Origin: Diploscapter coronatus
Taxonomy: Eukaryota > Nematoda > Chromadorea > Rhabditida > Rhabditidae
Length of the DNA: 64,000 bases
Direction: 5' to 3'
Assembly: GCA_964036155.1 (NCBI GenBank)
Contig: OZ038423.1
Span: forward strand, 58,047,249 to 58,111,248
Shown here: positions 47,701-57,388 of the stretch, one piece after another
How the letters are laid out: each line of letters opens with the position of its first letter
Position numbering within the stretch: position 1 is the stretch's first letter
Made by a program: the position numbers and the translations under genes
The notes under the pieces: generated by a model
Told to the model about the DNA's origin: nothing
Database searches by the model: none
What the model saw: only the letters and a program-made list of their open reading frames with translations

Positions 47701-50700
47701 GACCTCCGGCCCGATTGGCAGTCTCCATCACTCCGTCTCGACCGCACCGACCACTTCCACTCAACCCATCATGTCTTCTGGTAGGAAGTTGAAATTTAAA
47801 AATATACCTAGAGATGCCAAGTCAATGTTCGGGACTGGTAATCGTGGAAAAGTAGCATTGAGGCTTGGTCGACGAGGTTAACGGAATAGAACGCTTTTTA
47901 GAGCTCCGAAAATGTTTCAGTGTAAATAAAGTTACGCTCAATTTTGTGTGGCACATTTTTTCTTCAGGCGCTTCGCGCTATTCTTTTCGCTAATTTTAAA
48001 TCCAACGAAATTTTTTCGGACTCGATGTACTATTTGTTAGTGAAAACGGTGAAACACGCGGTAGGCAAATCGATATCGTAGTTCTCGAGTCCGTTTGTAC
48101 ATTTTGCGAGTATGGTCTAACTCTCGAGATAATGCGATCCCGATATCCAAAAATCGCGGTTTTGGAGGAAGTGTCCAACTGCAGAGTTGGAGGCAAAAAT
48201 TAATAATATATTGGACAAAAACAATTTTCCACGATTATCAATTAAGAACTCGACCAGATAGGTCGGGAAAGGTGGCGATAAACTTCGAGCGCATAATTTG
48301 AATGCTAATTTTGACATTCTGCCATTTCTAAATATACCCGAAATTGGAACTTGAAATTTTAGGATCGGCACACTCTACTGCGTCTGGAGCGAGTAGTGTT
48401 GCGACTGATCCCGCTTTGAATAGGCTCCCACCTCCTGGTAAAAATATCCTGGATTTTAAATTATCCACTATCAGATTAGAATTCTCAAAAATCACTAGGA
48501 ATTACATTGAGTTTCGTAGAGAATATAGGTTACGGGAAAAACGAAAAGTTCGAATTTTCAGCCGACATGGCCCAGCTTCTGCAAGCTGCCCAGCAGCACC
48601 ACGCGCAGCAGCAACTTCTGGCCGCGGTCGCCGTGAGTCGATCCGCTTTGATCTCAGGTAAAAAATGTTAAATTCGTCTTTTGAGAGTTGTTAAAATAAC
48701 CCCAATTTTTAAACGACCCCAGAAAATTACAGGACAACCATCTGCTGGGCCCGGACAGAGTGCCCCAAGTCTGACGCCTCAGCAAAACGCCCAACCACAT
48801 TGCTTGCCATCTACCTCGACAGCTCAGCAACCTGGGTGAGAATAGGATATTTTCTAAACCCGAATCTATGCTCAGAGTATCTTTTGAGAAGATGCTATGA
48901 GTTCTTAGTAGATGCTGATTTTTTCGTCCTTCTGAAAAATCTAACTTTCAGCCTGCCCCTCTCGTTCCCGCCCGGTCTGCTAGCCAGTCTTCCTCCTTTC
49001 GCTCAGCCCAATCCGCATCTCATGTCGGCTGCGCTGCAAGAGGCCACTAGGAGGGTCGCGTAAGATTTTTCCCCTCTAGTTTTTCTTCTAGATTTTAGAA
49101 TATGAAAATTTTAAATCGACATTTTTCAGGGCTACTCCCAAGCCTGCTCCAACCAGCCTCCTGCAGCCACTGCAACAGAACATGTCCCAGGGAGGTCGGA
49201 CCTCGTCTGTCATGTCCCGCGGTCCCACCAATCAGCCCACCAACCCAGGACAACCGACGAATTTCCCTGCCGGGTTGCCGAGTGGCCTTCCTGGTAAATC
49301 GTTTAAAAGGCATAAAAAATCAAGTCCACTTTAAGTTTTAAGATAAAAATATTATGGGTCATTAAATTCACATAGAAGCTAAGATTTAAATTTTCCATTT
49401 AAGGTCTGCCTCCCGGCTTCCATTTGGGTGCAAGCGGTCCTGGCCTGAGTTTGCCACCACCTGCAGCTGGCGCGAGTTTGACGAACGGAACGAGGTAAAT
49501 TTGATCTCTTTTCGAAAAAAAAGGATCTTCTTTCTGAGAAAATAACCTCTTTATAAGTTTGATGACGATCTCTTCTCAAAAATTCATTTAAGCGATGCCG
49601 CGGCCCAACAGCAAGCCCTACTTCACGCCGTCATGATGCAGCATCAACAGCAGAGTCAGCAGGTAAAAATTAGACAAAAATAATAAGAACTAAAAACGAA
49701 CAAAGTTTAAATAAATTATTTTAGGCCGAGCAACAAAGACGCGAGCAGGCTCAGCGGGAACAGCATCAATTGCATGCTCAACAACAGCAGCAACAAGCTG
49801 CCCAACTCCAGGCACATCAGCAACTCCTCGCTTCCGCTGCCGCGCAGCAGCATTTGCTTGGAATTCAGGTTGAATATATATTAGAAATGCTTTAAGGAAT
49901 ACCTCAAATTCCAATTTAAGTCGAGTATATAGAAACTAATTCAAATAGATCTAAAGTACCAGAAACGATAAAAGTTTGACCGCATAATGGTTGCGATTTG
50001 GATGTTTAGAAATATCAGCAATTAGATTTCGAATTGAATTGAATCTGAATTTATGTAAACCAAATTCCTTTCCAGACCTCCTCTGCAAACGCCAATCCTG
50101 CTGCTCAACTTGCCGCCAGAAACGCCGCGGCTGATCAAGCCAATGCCATGGCCCTTATGCAGCAGATTCAAATGGTATTTTTTATTAACAAAAATAAAGA
50201 TCCGAGTTTATTCATCTCTGAAATTTGTTTAAATAAAAAAGCTAGATAATTTTTGAATTTATTGAATTTTAGGAAAAATAGATGCTACTTTAAAAGAATA
50301 TAAAAATATATTTGTATAAAAATACTAATTTTCAGATGCAACAACTTGGAAACCCTGGCCAGGCCCTGCAGCTGCTCGCTCAACTTCAAGCTCACCAATC
50401 GGGAGGCCTTGCCGCGGCTACGCCCACTCCTTCTGCTGCCCCACACACACAGGCTCCGCCCACGTCCGCACTCAATCAGCCAAATCAGATTGACCTCTTG
50501 AGGGCGCAGCTAGAACAGGTATAATATTGTATAGCTTTAAAAAATGGATTTGAGAAAATATGAGATTTGTAGATGTTTGGATAAATTTAAATTTTTAGCA
50601 CCACCACAACCCGTCATCCTTGTCATCCCTATCCCAGCCCAACCACCTGCTTATGGCCCAGGCCGTCCAACAACAACAACAACAACAGCAGCAGGCTCAG

Positions 50701-51975
50701 GTATTAAAAATCTAACTATCTTAAATTTTCGTCTATTTAAAAATGCTAACTGTAACATTTTAAACTCAAGTTCAAGATACCTGAGCTTTAAGACATTTAT
50801 ACTACTTCTAATTTCAGGCCCAGACTTCGCGAGCAAATCCTTTGGACAGCGACGCGTTTATGAGGATGTACTCTAGTCAACAGGTAAAAAGCGAATGATG
50901 ATAAATCTGAATTAAAACGACTTCACTTATCTTAGTTCACTTGTAAAAACTATGCACTTTAAATTCGAAAAAAAATATATATAATCCTTAAAAATACAAA
51001 CTTTCAAATTAAAGAAAAAAAAAACAACAAATTCCAGCAACTGTCCGCGGCAAACAACAGCGCGAATTCGAATCCATCGGGTCGTCCAGCGGTTTTCGAG
51101 GCCCTTCTTGCCTTGCAGGCCAGTCAGGGCAATCACCAGGGCGGTCAGCAACCCGGCAATCGACTTGGTTTGCCTCCAGCTGGTCTCCCCGGACTAGGGC
51201 TTCCCCAGCAGCAAGGTATTCCCGGACCGAATCCCAATAGTCTCAGTAGTGCTGGTGAGAAATTCATTGCTATTTTAGACAGGATGATTTCTACTTCATC
51301 AAAAATGAACCTAGAAAATTTCATATAAAACAACAGCAATGTGAATGATTTAAAAAAAAAAAAACCAAAACCTTAACAGAATCGTGTAAAAATCGAATTC
51401 TATCTGATTTTTCTGGAAGAAATGATGAAAAATATTATATAAAATTAAATGAAAAATCGAAACTTGTATGGAAATATATATATATAATAGAGATCATTTT
51501 CTAAAATTTCAGGCTCCCTGGCCCCATCCTCAGTCGTGTCGACGGCGACGAGTCAGAACGGTCCCTCGATTGGGGCACAGAATCCGAACGCCGCGTTGTT
51601 CGCGCCGCTCCTCGGGTTGCCGAATTTATCCGCACCACAAAATTTCCTGGGCCAAAAACTACCATTCCCCGCAGGAGGACTCCAACAAATGATGCAGGTA
51701 ATTTTTTTTATTTTTGAAAAAAACAAGTCTTAAAATTAGGAAATAAAGAGTTTTGTAGGAAGATTTTTGAGCAGGTAAAATTGTTCATCTCGACAAAATT
51801 TACGGATCCTTTAAAACCAAGAAACTTTGATAAGTATAGAGGGGAAAAATTAAATGATACTTTCTGAAACTAAATTCTCGAAGAACAAAATTATAAGTTC
51901 TGATATAGTTTAGTCTAAATTATAGACAATTTTCAGATGAAGCAAAACGAACTTGCTCCGCCGAACGGTCGCTGA
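26750..51975 (+). CDS. AUTS2/tay-family-like nuclear protein, 40 exons
   Basis: Forty GT-AG exons keep frame throughout and give a predicted 1541 aa. Exon starts: 26750, 26823, 27088, 27457, 27759, 28130, 28466, 28780, 29042, 29203, 29386, 30582, 35067, 36866, 37029, 42501, 42940, 43553, 44718, 45003, 45324, 46888, 47111, 47489, 47672, 48363, 48562, 48733, 48952, 49130, 49404, 49593, 49725, 50076, 50336, 50599, 50818, 51038, 51513, 51937. Order: acidic start MDPVVTDADQ; RGG/basic region; PPPPPLKFVKHDMFCPM; acidic segment; a long Lys/Arg coiled coil (about 30582-37112); Pro/Ser-rich region; KPGRWCGMHVKIAMQIDEHK in exon 24; Gln/His/Ala-rich tail with a HHH start and a Q9 run. In vertebrate AUTS2 the motif reads like KPGKWCAMHVHIAWQI; AUTS2 acts in a variant PRC1 complex and in transcription. 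Assignment rests on that motif plus composition. Two genes split at the 5.4-kb intron remain possible. Confidence 0.75.
30392..30493. mobile_element. Small fold-back element, intron 11
   Basis: Left 30392-30414 (GGATAATTCGTTACTTCGTTG) and right 30471-30493 are inverted repeats with about four mismatches over 21 bp, about 100 bp in all. It has no ORF and is AT-rich at the core with a smaller internal stem (AGGAG/CTCCT). Likely a MITE in the intron of the AUTS2-like gene. Confidence 0.55.
30699..35066 (+). other. Intron 12 of AUTS2-like gene (4.4 kb)
   Basis: Large AT-rich intron. Besides the inverted-repeat element at 34113-34354 it holds a promoter-like pyrimidine/purine block around 32540-33400, with alternating GC at about 33196-33205, a GACGCAGAGA motif at 33267-33276 and a short (TA)n at about 33612-33624. 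No exon that would fit the flanking phases was found. Confidence 0.45.
34113..34354. mobile_element. 240-bp inverted-repeat element, intron 12
   Basis: The two halves are long imperfect inverted repeats. The outer ends pair ACTGCAGGTTTGTTGAATAC (about 34120) with the complement of 34325-34350. The inner parts pair TAGAGTTAGAATGTGGTAGG (34204-34223) with the complement of 34281-34300. There is no coding potential. It is a fold-back or MITE-type element within the 4.4-kb intron 12. Confidence 0.6.
35528..35708. mobile_element. MITE with perfect 14-bp terminal repeats, intron 13
   Basis: ACAGACCTAGGGAG at 35528-35541 is perfectly inverted at 35695-35708, giving a 181-bp element. Sequence inside each end (GGCGATCG; ACCCTTGGTATATTTTCTTCGC) recurs in a shortened copy at 52981-53063. 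This marks a dispersed non-autonomous family. Confidence 0.75.
37113..42500 (+). other. Intron 15 of AUTS2-like gene (5.4 kb), promoter-like content
   Basis: Largest intron, separating the basic coiled coil from the Pro/Ser-rich part. Rich in pyrimidine tracts and repeated TCTGCGTCTCT / GACGCAGAGA motifs (37642, 37807, 38276, 39566). A degenerate 62-66-bp tandem repeat lies at 38877-39050, and short CCTGAATCATAA-type repeats at about 41934-42095. An alternative promoter for a C-terminal isoform is conceivable. No internal coding exon was recognised. Confidence 0.45.
38877..39050. repeat. Degenerate ~64-bp tandem repeat
   Basis: Three diverged units beginning near 38878, 38939 and 39006, each opening CTAGATCATGAGAA or a relative and followed by an AACTTTTC(A/G)A-rich segment. 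Spacing is about 62-66 bp. A weaker fourth unit may precede at about 38815. Located in intron 15. Confidence 0.5.
46290..46577 (+). pseudogene. Intronic ORF resembling the start of a BTB/POZ domain
   Basis: A 95-codon ORF in intron 21 of the AUTS2-like gene. Residues about 21-60 read NGDVILFFKNDDGLEMHGH then IIILCSLLLPYFARHASEMS, which follows the BTB pattern DVxL...(G)...H..IL...S.YF.....M. It breaks off after about 90 residues, without the later BTB helices, and neither a promoter nor splice partners were recognised. It may be a decayed copy of one of the many nematode BTB genes, or a small nested gene. Codon use is AT-rich like the intron, so a chance ORF is not excluded. Confidence 0.35.
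47489..47581 (+). other. Exon 24: AUTS2-family signature segment
   Basis: A 31-codon exon encoding KPGRWCGMHVKIAMQIDEHK followed by a Lys/Gln helix. The pattern K-P-G-[RK]-W-C-x-M-H-V-x-I-A-x-Q-I is the best-conserved stretch of AUTS2/FBRSL1/tay proteins as remembered. It is embedded in otherwise low-complexity sequence, which makes chance resemblance unlikely. Confidence 0.7.
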
Positions 51976-53544
51976 ATTACTATGATGTAATTACGAAACC
52001 TCAAATCACAGCTTAATTTTCTGAAAGTCAGCGATAAAATTACAGTAACCCTCAAAAATATCGACTCACTAAGCAATACTGTAGTTTTATCAGCAATTCT
52101 AAATTCCCGCGTGTCACGACCAGTATTTTTCAATCCAAACTCTTAGAAACTAGGAGCAATTACTTGATTGTAAAGTTTCGATCTATTTAGTTTCAATTTG
52201 GATCTATTTTAAATGAACTCACTAAAGATATTGGAAAATTATATCAACCGGATTTCGGCTATATCCTTTAACTTTGATATTTTCAGTATCTTTATTTTGC
52301 ACCACAAATCATCTTTACTCCACCCCACCCCTCTAACTAAAAAACGGGTTCAAAATGCGATTTTCTTTTCTTGTTTGTTAAATATTAAATTTAAGATATT
52401 TCTAATTAATTAACTTTAATTTTAATTTTAAACGCGAAAAAATCGGGTATTTGACTGTTTTTTTCTTTCTGAAATCATTTTGCGAATATCATTTGTCTAA
52501 GAAATGTGAAAATATGAACTAACTCTAACTCTATGCCAATTTCAAATGGTAAAAAGTTCATATTTTGGCTCTCAAAATTGCGTATAATTGAATTTTCATC
52601 AGATGATAGGCTCATTTTTAGAATTTTCAGGGCTGAAAAATTCTAAATTTTCAACAAGTCATGTTTCAATTCATTTATTTTCGAGAATTTCGTGTGTTAT
52701 TTATTTTTCTTTGTAAAAATCACCACCTCCCATTCTTTCTGCTAATTGTTCAAAGTTTTGAAAATTTTTACCGTGCGACTACTTATGACTGAAAGAATAA
52801 AAGTTTTCGCTGAAAATGTTATTGAAATTTCTAGAAATATATCATTAAAAATCTAGTTAAACTTTTGAAGAAAACACGATCAGAAAAATGACGGATTTAC
52901 TAAAACACCCTAAATAAGATGTTATTTTCAGGGAATATATTGTCAATGACCAATAACTTGAGACAATTTTCAGTCGTCTGCAGACCTAGGGAAGACGATC
53001 GTCCGAAATTTCTTACGACCTCTACCCTCAGTATATTTTCTTAGCAAATTTTCTACCTCTAACTTTTCACTAGCCAAAAGTTCACTTCTCGGAAAAAGTC
53101 GATTTTTCATAGCAGCGAGCGGTTGTTCCGATTATATTTTGGTACCAAGATTTAGAGGAGATCCAAGCGAGTTGATTGATATAATACTTTTGACGTTTCC
53201 GATGTATTTGATTGAATAACATTCCGAACTTTACAAAATTGCATTACGAACTCTTGCACTACTACCTTACGAAATATACAAATCATCCCAGATTTTTTAA
53301 TAGACCTTTCATTTGTAACTTTTCACTAATCTGTAACAAATTTGGTATCTAACAGAAGAAATTTATTTTAGGAAACTGAGAAAATCAGAAAGAAGAATGA
53401 AGATCATCAATGTCTATTGTGCAAAGCGCTATTAGAGTTCTTCAATCCCCGATTCATCTTCTCGAAGCTGTAAACCAATGAATGAATCAATTTCTTCCAG
53501 AAAAACTTTCGTTACCATCGGTGATGTTGAAATCGAGGGAACTG
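51976..53544. other. Intergenic 1.57 kb after the AUTS2-like gene
   Basis: Convergent spacer with 3' UTRs of the AUTS2-like gene and the small membrane protein gene. It carries a solo terminal repeat at 52945-52964 and, directly next to it, the truncated element at 52981-53063. Otherwise AT-rich with no exon. Confidence 0.45.
52945..53063. mobile_element. Composite MITE remnant
   Basis: AATGACCAATAACTTGAGAC at 52945-52964 matches the terminal repeat of the element at 19989-20170 with one mismatch. From 52981, CAGACCTAGGGAAGACGATC and then ACCCTCAGTATATTTTCTTA match the two internal ends of the element at 35528-35708 with the middle deleted. Two families are therefore juxtaposed here, either as a nested insertion or as parts of one larger element. 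Confidence 0.6.
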
Positions 53545-53888
53545 CTAAGCAGTCATCCACCTGTAGATATCGCTGACCCAGCCAACCGAATAGGCGAAGA
53601 TCACGAACACTGCGGAGCCTGAACGATTTTTAATGATTACCAGGGATGCGAAAGGTAAAAAAAACAAGTGTGATTTTCATTTTATTTATACAGTCCTATC
53701 TATAAAATATAATTTATATGCTTCAAAAATCCTATACCTCCAGCGCATAAGACCATGCAAAGGCATTTTGGGACTTTGCAGCAGCAGCAGCGCGAAAACT
53801 TAGCGCACCACGAGTGTCGAGTCGATTGTCCTGGCCCCTCTCCACTTCGTCCTTCCTCAATTCGAAGGGGCTGTAACTCGTTAGGCAT
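53545..53888 (-). CDS. Small Cys-rich single-pass membrane protein (74 aa)
   Basis: Two exons on the minus strand, 53738-53888 and 53545-53618, join in frame to 74 residues. An N-terminal hydrophilic part (MPNELQPLRIEEGRSGEGPG) leads to a striking Cys cluster (WCAKFSRCCCCKVPKCLCM). A hydrophobic segment (GGSAVFVIFAYSVGWV) follows, then a short tail ending DIYRWMTA. The Cys cluster next to a membrane segment suggests palmitoylation or metal binding; that is inference. TTTTCAG directly abuts the ATG, as in trans-spliced nematode genes, which supports the start. No family was recognised. Coding status is supported by a clean small intron and a phase-consistent join across it, but no homologue could be checked. 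Confidence 0.65.
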
Positions 53889-53895
53889 CTGAAAA
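53889..53895 (-). promoter_or_regulatory. Acceptor-like TTTTCAG abutting ATG
   Basis: On the minus strand TTTTCAG runs directly into ATGCCTAACG. With no obvious upstream coding exon this is a candidate spliced-leader trans-splice site. Confidence 0.5.
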
Positions 53896-56146
53896 TATAA
53901 AATAACCCCAAAAATCAATATGATCAATTAATCAGCGCAGAGCTAATTCTATATTCGGTCAGTAATAACATTATTACTTTCAAAGATTAGCTTGAGAGAC
54001 GATAATGTAAAAGAAAAGTAATCAATTAGGAAGTAAATGGGTACTATCAGAGATGAGTTGAAGTTGCTTGAGTGTAAAGCTTTCCTTAACAAGCACTTAT
54101 GTAAGATGGAGGATCGAACACCTTGAAAGTGATTATTTAAATCAACGCAGTTGTAACAAAACAAATTGACTGCGTCGAATATTATGCAATTTCGAGGTGG
54201 CATGTCATTCGCTGTTTGCTCTTGGTAAAGTATGGAACGGGCGGTTCAGCGTGATGTTTGAAAGGAATCACAAGATTGAAGCTGTAGCTAATACGAATCG
54301 ATCGATGACTCATTCATTAAATATAAGAAACGTCATTTACAATTTGAATTTTGAATACGGTATTTGGAGTCAACGCATCATAAAATTATTTTAGATGGTC
54401 TTCAAATTTTACTTCTCTCAAACGGTGGATCAATCGAATTATTTTTAATAAGGAACTGCAAAAAAAATTCTAAAATTGGAACCGTCATCGAAAATCTCCA
54501 AAACCCCAGAATTTTGCCTTTTGGAAACTGAAGATCTCAGTCGGTCACTCTTTCCTAAAATTTCGCGCTTCTCTACTCACAAACTATTATGAAAGTGTAC
54601 GTTGCCCTGATCAATGCTTCTAATAAATTAAAATAGTAATATAAAATTCGAGAAAGATCAACCAATTTAAATATAATCACGTGATTGATCAAGTTCATCA
54701 GAAAATGATGACGATTCAATTGGTCACTGTGTAAACAAGGCTACTTTTAAATTCAGACGTTAAATCTGCCTTTCATGAAATAAAGAAGTGGTTAAGGAAT
54801 AAATCGATTAAAAGAAAAGAACTGACTCCAAATTATTGCGAAAATTATGTCTACTTCAGTAAATGATCAGCAGCTAAAGGGAATTTCGAGAAGAATTTGT
54901 ATTGATTGATGTGCATGGCTAGATTTAGATAAATGAAAATTGAAATATGATATATGATGACAAGATACGAAGGAAATTATAAAAGAAATAAAATGAAAAC
55001 ATGGAGAAAAATCGCGAATTCAAATGAGCTTGTTTAATGAGTAATTGATTAGGTGCTTTTCTTTTTTATCTCTCGCCATTGTCTACCTCTCTCAGACTCT
55101 TACTTTTTCAGCCTCTCTCAAACCGTTCATATGCTTGAGGCGTGGTTTGGACAAAATCGATAAGCCAATTTACGAAAATGGAATATTGAATTGTTGAACT
55201 ACTAAAATAGTGAATGTCTTTCCTTGCCCAATATGACGAAATAAAAACAAACGGAGAAGAATATGAAAATTGTAAGAGCTAACATTTGTAATATTATATT
55301 ATAATTCGAAAAAAGTTTATCTTGTATAGTTTCGCAATTTCATACCTAATAAAAAGTCAAATTTAAAAACTGAACGAACAGAAGAAACTATTAACTGGTG
55401 ATCGATGTGTGCTCAAAGGTTTGAGGGATGTATATTTTAAAGGGCAATTTGTAAGTGACGAAATGAATTGTCTTTTTCCATACTATTTCTCCCTTCTCTT
55501 ACTCTTTAACACGACATTCCGTCATTTTTGCATTTCGTCAAATACAAGGAAGTATTTCGTCGCTCCGTCATTTACAGGTTACCATTTGTGAGTGTTTAGG
55601 TCATGAAAAATCTAATCTGATTTGTGGCTGAATAGGAAAAAACCTCTCATCCATTCACCATTTTCCTGCTCAGGAAGGGCGTAGTTCTTTATCAGCTAAA
55701 TTCTAGTATCAATTTCGGAGTCGAAACAATTTGATTCTTTTTCCACACATCTATCTCTTATCAATGAACGCCATTAACGCCATTTTGCAGTTTATTTGTA
55801 AGCCCAAATTTTGTGCGATTTTGACCGAGATAATTATGGCTAATTTAGTCATCAATATGAAATATTTGTAAGTATTGCACTCTTATACGAATCAAATGAT
55901 GAAATTGTCATGGCTTTCAGTGACAAACAGCTTTTTTCCTTTATTCCCTGCTTTTTCTACGTCAGCTCTCATCTCCCCCAATTCTCCTCTTGGCTCGAAT
56001 GGGATGCTTCCAGAGACAGGCAGCGAATTCAGTCGACGGACAGAAATAGAAATCACAAGACTGACTCGTCAGATCGATTGTGATTAAATTAGACCTTAAA
56101 TGACACTGATTTACTATCTGAATGCTTATTTATGCCTAGAAAATGG

Positions 56147-56209
56147 GTGCGTAACGTTACGTACCAAAATCTTTGGTACGTAACGCCTCACTTTGGTACG
56201 TAACGCACG
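56147..56209. repeat. Triple TTTGGTACGTAAC palindromic cluster
   Basis: Two direct copies of TTTGGTACGTAACGC (about 56172 and 56192) and one inverted copy (GTTACGTACCAAA, about 56156) in 63 bp, with outer GTGCGT/ACGCAC ends. The core resembles the TTACGTAA bZIP site bound by PAR/ATF-type factors, so it may be regulatory or a small palindromic repeat. Confidence 0.65.
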
Positions 56210-56639
56210 TCCCCCGAAGGAAAAATCAAACAAGCTAATTAGAAAAAATAAAAAATCCCCGTCATAAAATGAAGAACATCTCGAGAATAAGTAAATTATT
56301 ATACTTCGTGAAAGAAAATTTAAGACAAGGATGGATTGAGATTTGACATTTTGAGACCGGATAAAAATGCGAAAAACCTGATGGTTAAAAAACAAATGCC
56401 CTTAAATTTTGATCGTCCAGTTAAAGACCATACAAACCCACGACAAATTGGTAAAAGCTAGAATCACTGCAAGAATATGACTAGTTTAAACACTAAATAT
56501 GAAGGAAATAAAATTAGAAGATACAAAAAAATCTTATAAATCTATAAAATCTACAAGGAAAAATAACATAACTTCCCAACAAGATGTCTTGAGTTGAGAT
56601 AATGGAAAATAAATATCATTTCATTTGTCAATATGAAGT

Positions 56640-56714
56640 AAACCAGGACCGTCCAGAAATTGTTTCTGCTTTATTTTCCAAAATTAAAAAAGCCATTTCT
56701 GGACGGCCCTGTTT
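56640..56714. mobile_element. 75-bp fold-back element
   Basis: Left arm 56640-56661 (ACCAGGACCGTCCAGAAATT core) and right arm about 56694-56714 are inverted repeats with about three differences over 20 bp, around an A/T-rich loop. Compact hairpin typical of a solo MITE end pair. Confidence 0.6.
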
Positions 56715-57388
56715 GTAAGATTTTGGAGAAATTTTAATTTGAGTACCCGAAAGCTTTCAAGAAAAGTAAAAATATGCACTGTTTTGGTATTTTACTGCTC
56801 TTATATTGTTAGATTTACATTAACTTAATTTCTCATCATTTTGTACTTTACATCCTGGGTTTACGTGGCCTGGAAAGAAACGCGTACTTGTGTTTGTGTG
56901 TCTGTGCGATCGAGCTGCCTTTTCTATCGACCCTCTCAACTCTCAGTCCGCTAAGAAGATTTGAAAATCAATTTCCCCACATTTTCACGCACTTTTCGAT
57001 AATTTTATCCATAAACTTTTATTTTTTCATAAAATTATGTTTGATATTCTATAGATCATACCAATGAATAGATTTTCGATAAATTAACACCCATCTTATG
57101 GACGACTTGTTGAATTTAGGAGTGACATTCAACTTTACTAATGATCATTCACTTCAATTCGATAATATATTTTTTGAAATATCAGCATTTCTATTATCAT
57201 TTCATATTATTTGTTGAAATAAAAACTTGCTAAATCTACAATATTCTCATCGATCAATTTTAAGTCATTCATTTAGACAATAGCTCGTTTTACTTAGTGC
57301 TTCTTAAATTCAATTTTATTCGAGGAATTTCAGTTCCAATTTGACTGGTACGCGATTTGCCCGTTGATGATTTAGTGAGTCGGTACGG

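Larger units (their letters stand above)
53889..57388. other. Intergenic 3.5 kb between divergent genes
   Basis: Spacer between the small membrane protein (minus) and pan-3 (plus). It contains a palindromic TACGTAAC cluster at 56147-56209 and a fold-back element at 56640-56714. Just before pan-3, GGAATTTCAG at 57324-57333 is a candidate trans-splice acceptor 56 nt upstream of the ATG. Short ORFs here look random. Confidence 0.45.

Noticed and set aside
47781..47881. Read-through of exon 25 into the following intron giving a basic tail.
   Set aside because: A good GT donor at 47781 and the in-phase acceptor at 48361-48362 join the Pro/Ser-rich sequence smoothly.
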